6,048 nucleotides of DNA from Thermoplasmata archaeon (GTDB lineage: Archaea; Thermoplasmatota; Thermoplasmata; Thermoplasmatales; Aciduliprofundaceae): contig JAGGTO010000031.1 of assembly GCA_021163705.1 (NCBI GenBank), forward strand, positions 1-6,048. The letters are read 5' to 3'. Made by a program: the position numbers and the translations under genes. Within the stretch, counting starts at the first letter, position 1. Each line of letters opens with the position of its first letter. The notes beneath the pieces were generated by a model, which saw nothing but the letters and a program-made list of their open reading frames with translations, was not told the origin of the DNA and did not search any database. Below are positions 5,288 through 6,048 of the stretch, piece after piece.

Positions 5288-6048
5288 GGTGTATCCTTGA
5301 AATTTGGGGAGAGAATATACCCCTTGCATCGGGTGAGGTGAGAGGAATACTGGAAGGGGAAGGCATGGATTTTGAGTTCCTTGCCGTGGATTATCCTGTT
5401 GTTATGGTGGAGACAGAATCTTGCGATCCCCTGAGAAGGGCGGGGCTTCTGAGGAGGATATCAAGGTATATTTATTCGGGCTCTGAAATTCCGAATTTGA
5501 AGATGCATTTTGATAACTATGCAATCCGTGTTAGGAGAAGAGAGAAAAATTCTGAGCTGAAGGATGTGGAAAAGACGCTTGCGAGAGGAATAGAAGGGAA
5601 GGTGAATCTCAGCAATCCTAAAAATGTGCTTCGTGTTTATATTGGGGATAATATCTACATTGGCCTGGAGCTCTTCACCTTGGAAAATTTTGAAAACAGA
5701 AGGGCAAAAAATCTTCCAGTTTCTTATCCAATAACCATGCATCCCCGACTTGCCAGAGCTATGGTGAATCTTGCAAGGGTGAAGAAAGGAGCGAGGATCC
5801 TGGATCCCTTTTGTGGTACTGGTACCATACTGATAGAGGCGGGCCTTGCCGGTATGAAGCCCTACGGTTCAGACATAGATGAGAGAATGCTTAGGGCCTC
5901 GGAAATTAATCTGAAAAAATTTGGAATTGAGGCGTATCTTCAACTCATAGATGTTGGGGATATAGAGGGAGAATACGATGCCATAGTTACAGATCCACCC
6001 TATGGGCGTTCCTCCTCAACGGGAGGTGAGAGAATATATGCCCTCTAC
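5284..6048 (+). CDS. trmG10: tRNA (guanine-10-N2)-dimethyltransferase, Trm11 type (3' end cut off)
   Basis: The first 255 codons are visible and the frame is open to the window edge. The family is usually about 330 residues, so the C-terminal quarter is missing. The enzyme uses SAM to form N2-methyl- and N2,N2-dimethylguanosine at position 10 of tRNA. The N-terminal half (about 1-145) fits the N-terminal-plus-THUMP region. The linker SYPITMHPRLARAMVNLA (147-164) precedes the methyltransferase domain, with the SAM loop LDPFCGTGTILIEAG (173-187), acidic SDID (196-199), and the catalytic N-methyltransferase motif TDPPYGRSS (236-244). DPFCGTGT plus DPPYGRSS is characteristic of this family rather than of DNA methyltransferases. 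The ATG overlaps the folD stop as ATGA, indicating coupled translation in a folD-trmG10 operon. No separate promoter is visible. Confidence 0.92.
   Translation, partial: MRCILEIWGENIPLASGEVRGILEGEGMDFEFLAVDYPVVMVETESCDPLRRAGLLRRISRYIYSGSEIPNLKMHFDNYAIRVRRREKNSELKDVEKTLARGIEGKVNLSNPKNVLRVYIGDNIYIGLELFTLENFENRRAKNLPVSYPITMHPRLARAMVNLARVKKGARILDPFCGTGTILIEAGLAGMKPYGSDIDERMLRASEINLKKFGIEAYLQLIDVGDIEGEYDAIVTDPPYGRSSSTGGERIYALY

Noticed and set aside
4840..5742. Minus-strand open frames across folD and trmG10 (4840-5199, 5006-5329, 5461-5742)
   Set aside because: They are shadows of the plus-strand operon. The plus frames carry clear catalytic motifs and these do not.
1..6048. tRNA, rRNA, CRISPR array, transposase or phage genes
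   Set aside because: No cloverleaf, direct-repeat array, or integrase/transposase motif was seen on either strand by eye. The gene content is ordinary chromosomal.

Overview
The window looks like part of an archaeal chromosome, most likely a thermophilic euryarchaeon of the Thermoplasmata or Aciduliprofundum type. The evidence is the archaeal form of the tRNA m1A57/58 methyltransferase (TrmI), an archaeal tRNA G10 dimethyltransferase of the Trm11 type, heavy use of AGA/AGG and ATA codons, and A/T-rich TATA-like boxes centred about 25-28 bp upstream of several start codons, as in leaderless archaeal promoters. The FolD sequence (NRTPVVGKPLS, then LLNR) resembles the Thermoplasma enzyme as I remember it. 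The lineage is an inference; no rRNA is present.

Layout. Bases 1-127 (minus) hold the first 42 codons of a DUF1611-family gene. A 202-bp divergent intergenic region (128-329) contains two near-identical 20/21-bp inverted repeats. A plus-strand gene (330-788) encodes a small membrane-anchored protein of unknown function. Its 3' end overlaps the 3' end of a four-gene minus-strand cluster. In transcription order the cluster is a soluble PAS-like histidine kinase (4357-3419), TrmI (3390-2677), a reduced FtsZ/tubulin-family protein (2645-1863) and an enolase-superfamily dipeptide epimerase (1863-772). The last two overlap by one base (TAATG). A 114-bp divergent region (4358-4471) carries an 18-bp perfect-arm palindrome between two promoter boxes. 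On the plus strand, folD (4472-5287) overlaps by ATGA with the tRNA G10 dimethyltransferase gene, which runs off the right edge (5284-6048).

How the genes may work together. folD supplies and interconverts one-carbon folates, and both tRNA methyltransferases modify the tRNA core with S-adenosylmethionine. The epimerase and the DUF1611 gene both lie at the left end. Their families are paired in a described D-glutamate route (N-acetylation of D-Glu, then racemisation of N-acetyl-Glu), so a D-amino-acid or peptide role is plausible but unproven.

The most unusual observations are three. The FtsZ-family protein appears to have lost the catalytic T7-loop aspartate and about nine residues around it. 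The FolD has Asn in place of both the catalytic Lys and the partner Gln of the cyclohydrolase site. The inverted-repeat pair at 160-316 could be a small MITE-like element or a pair of outward promoter/operator units.
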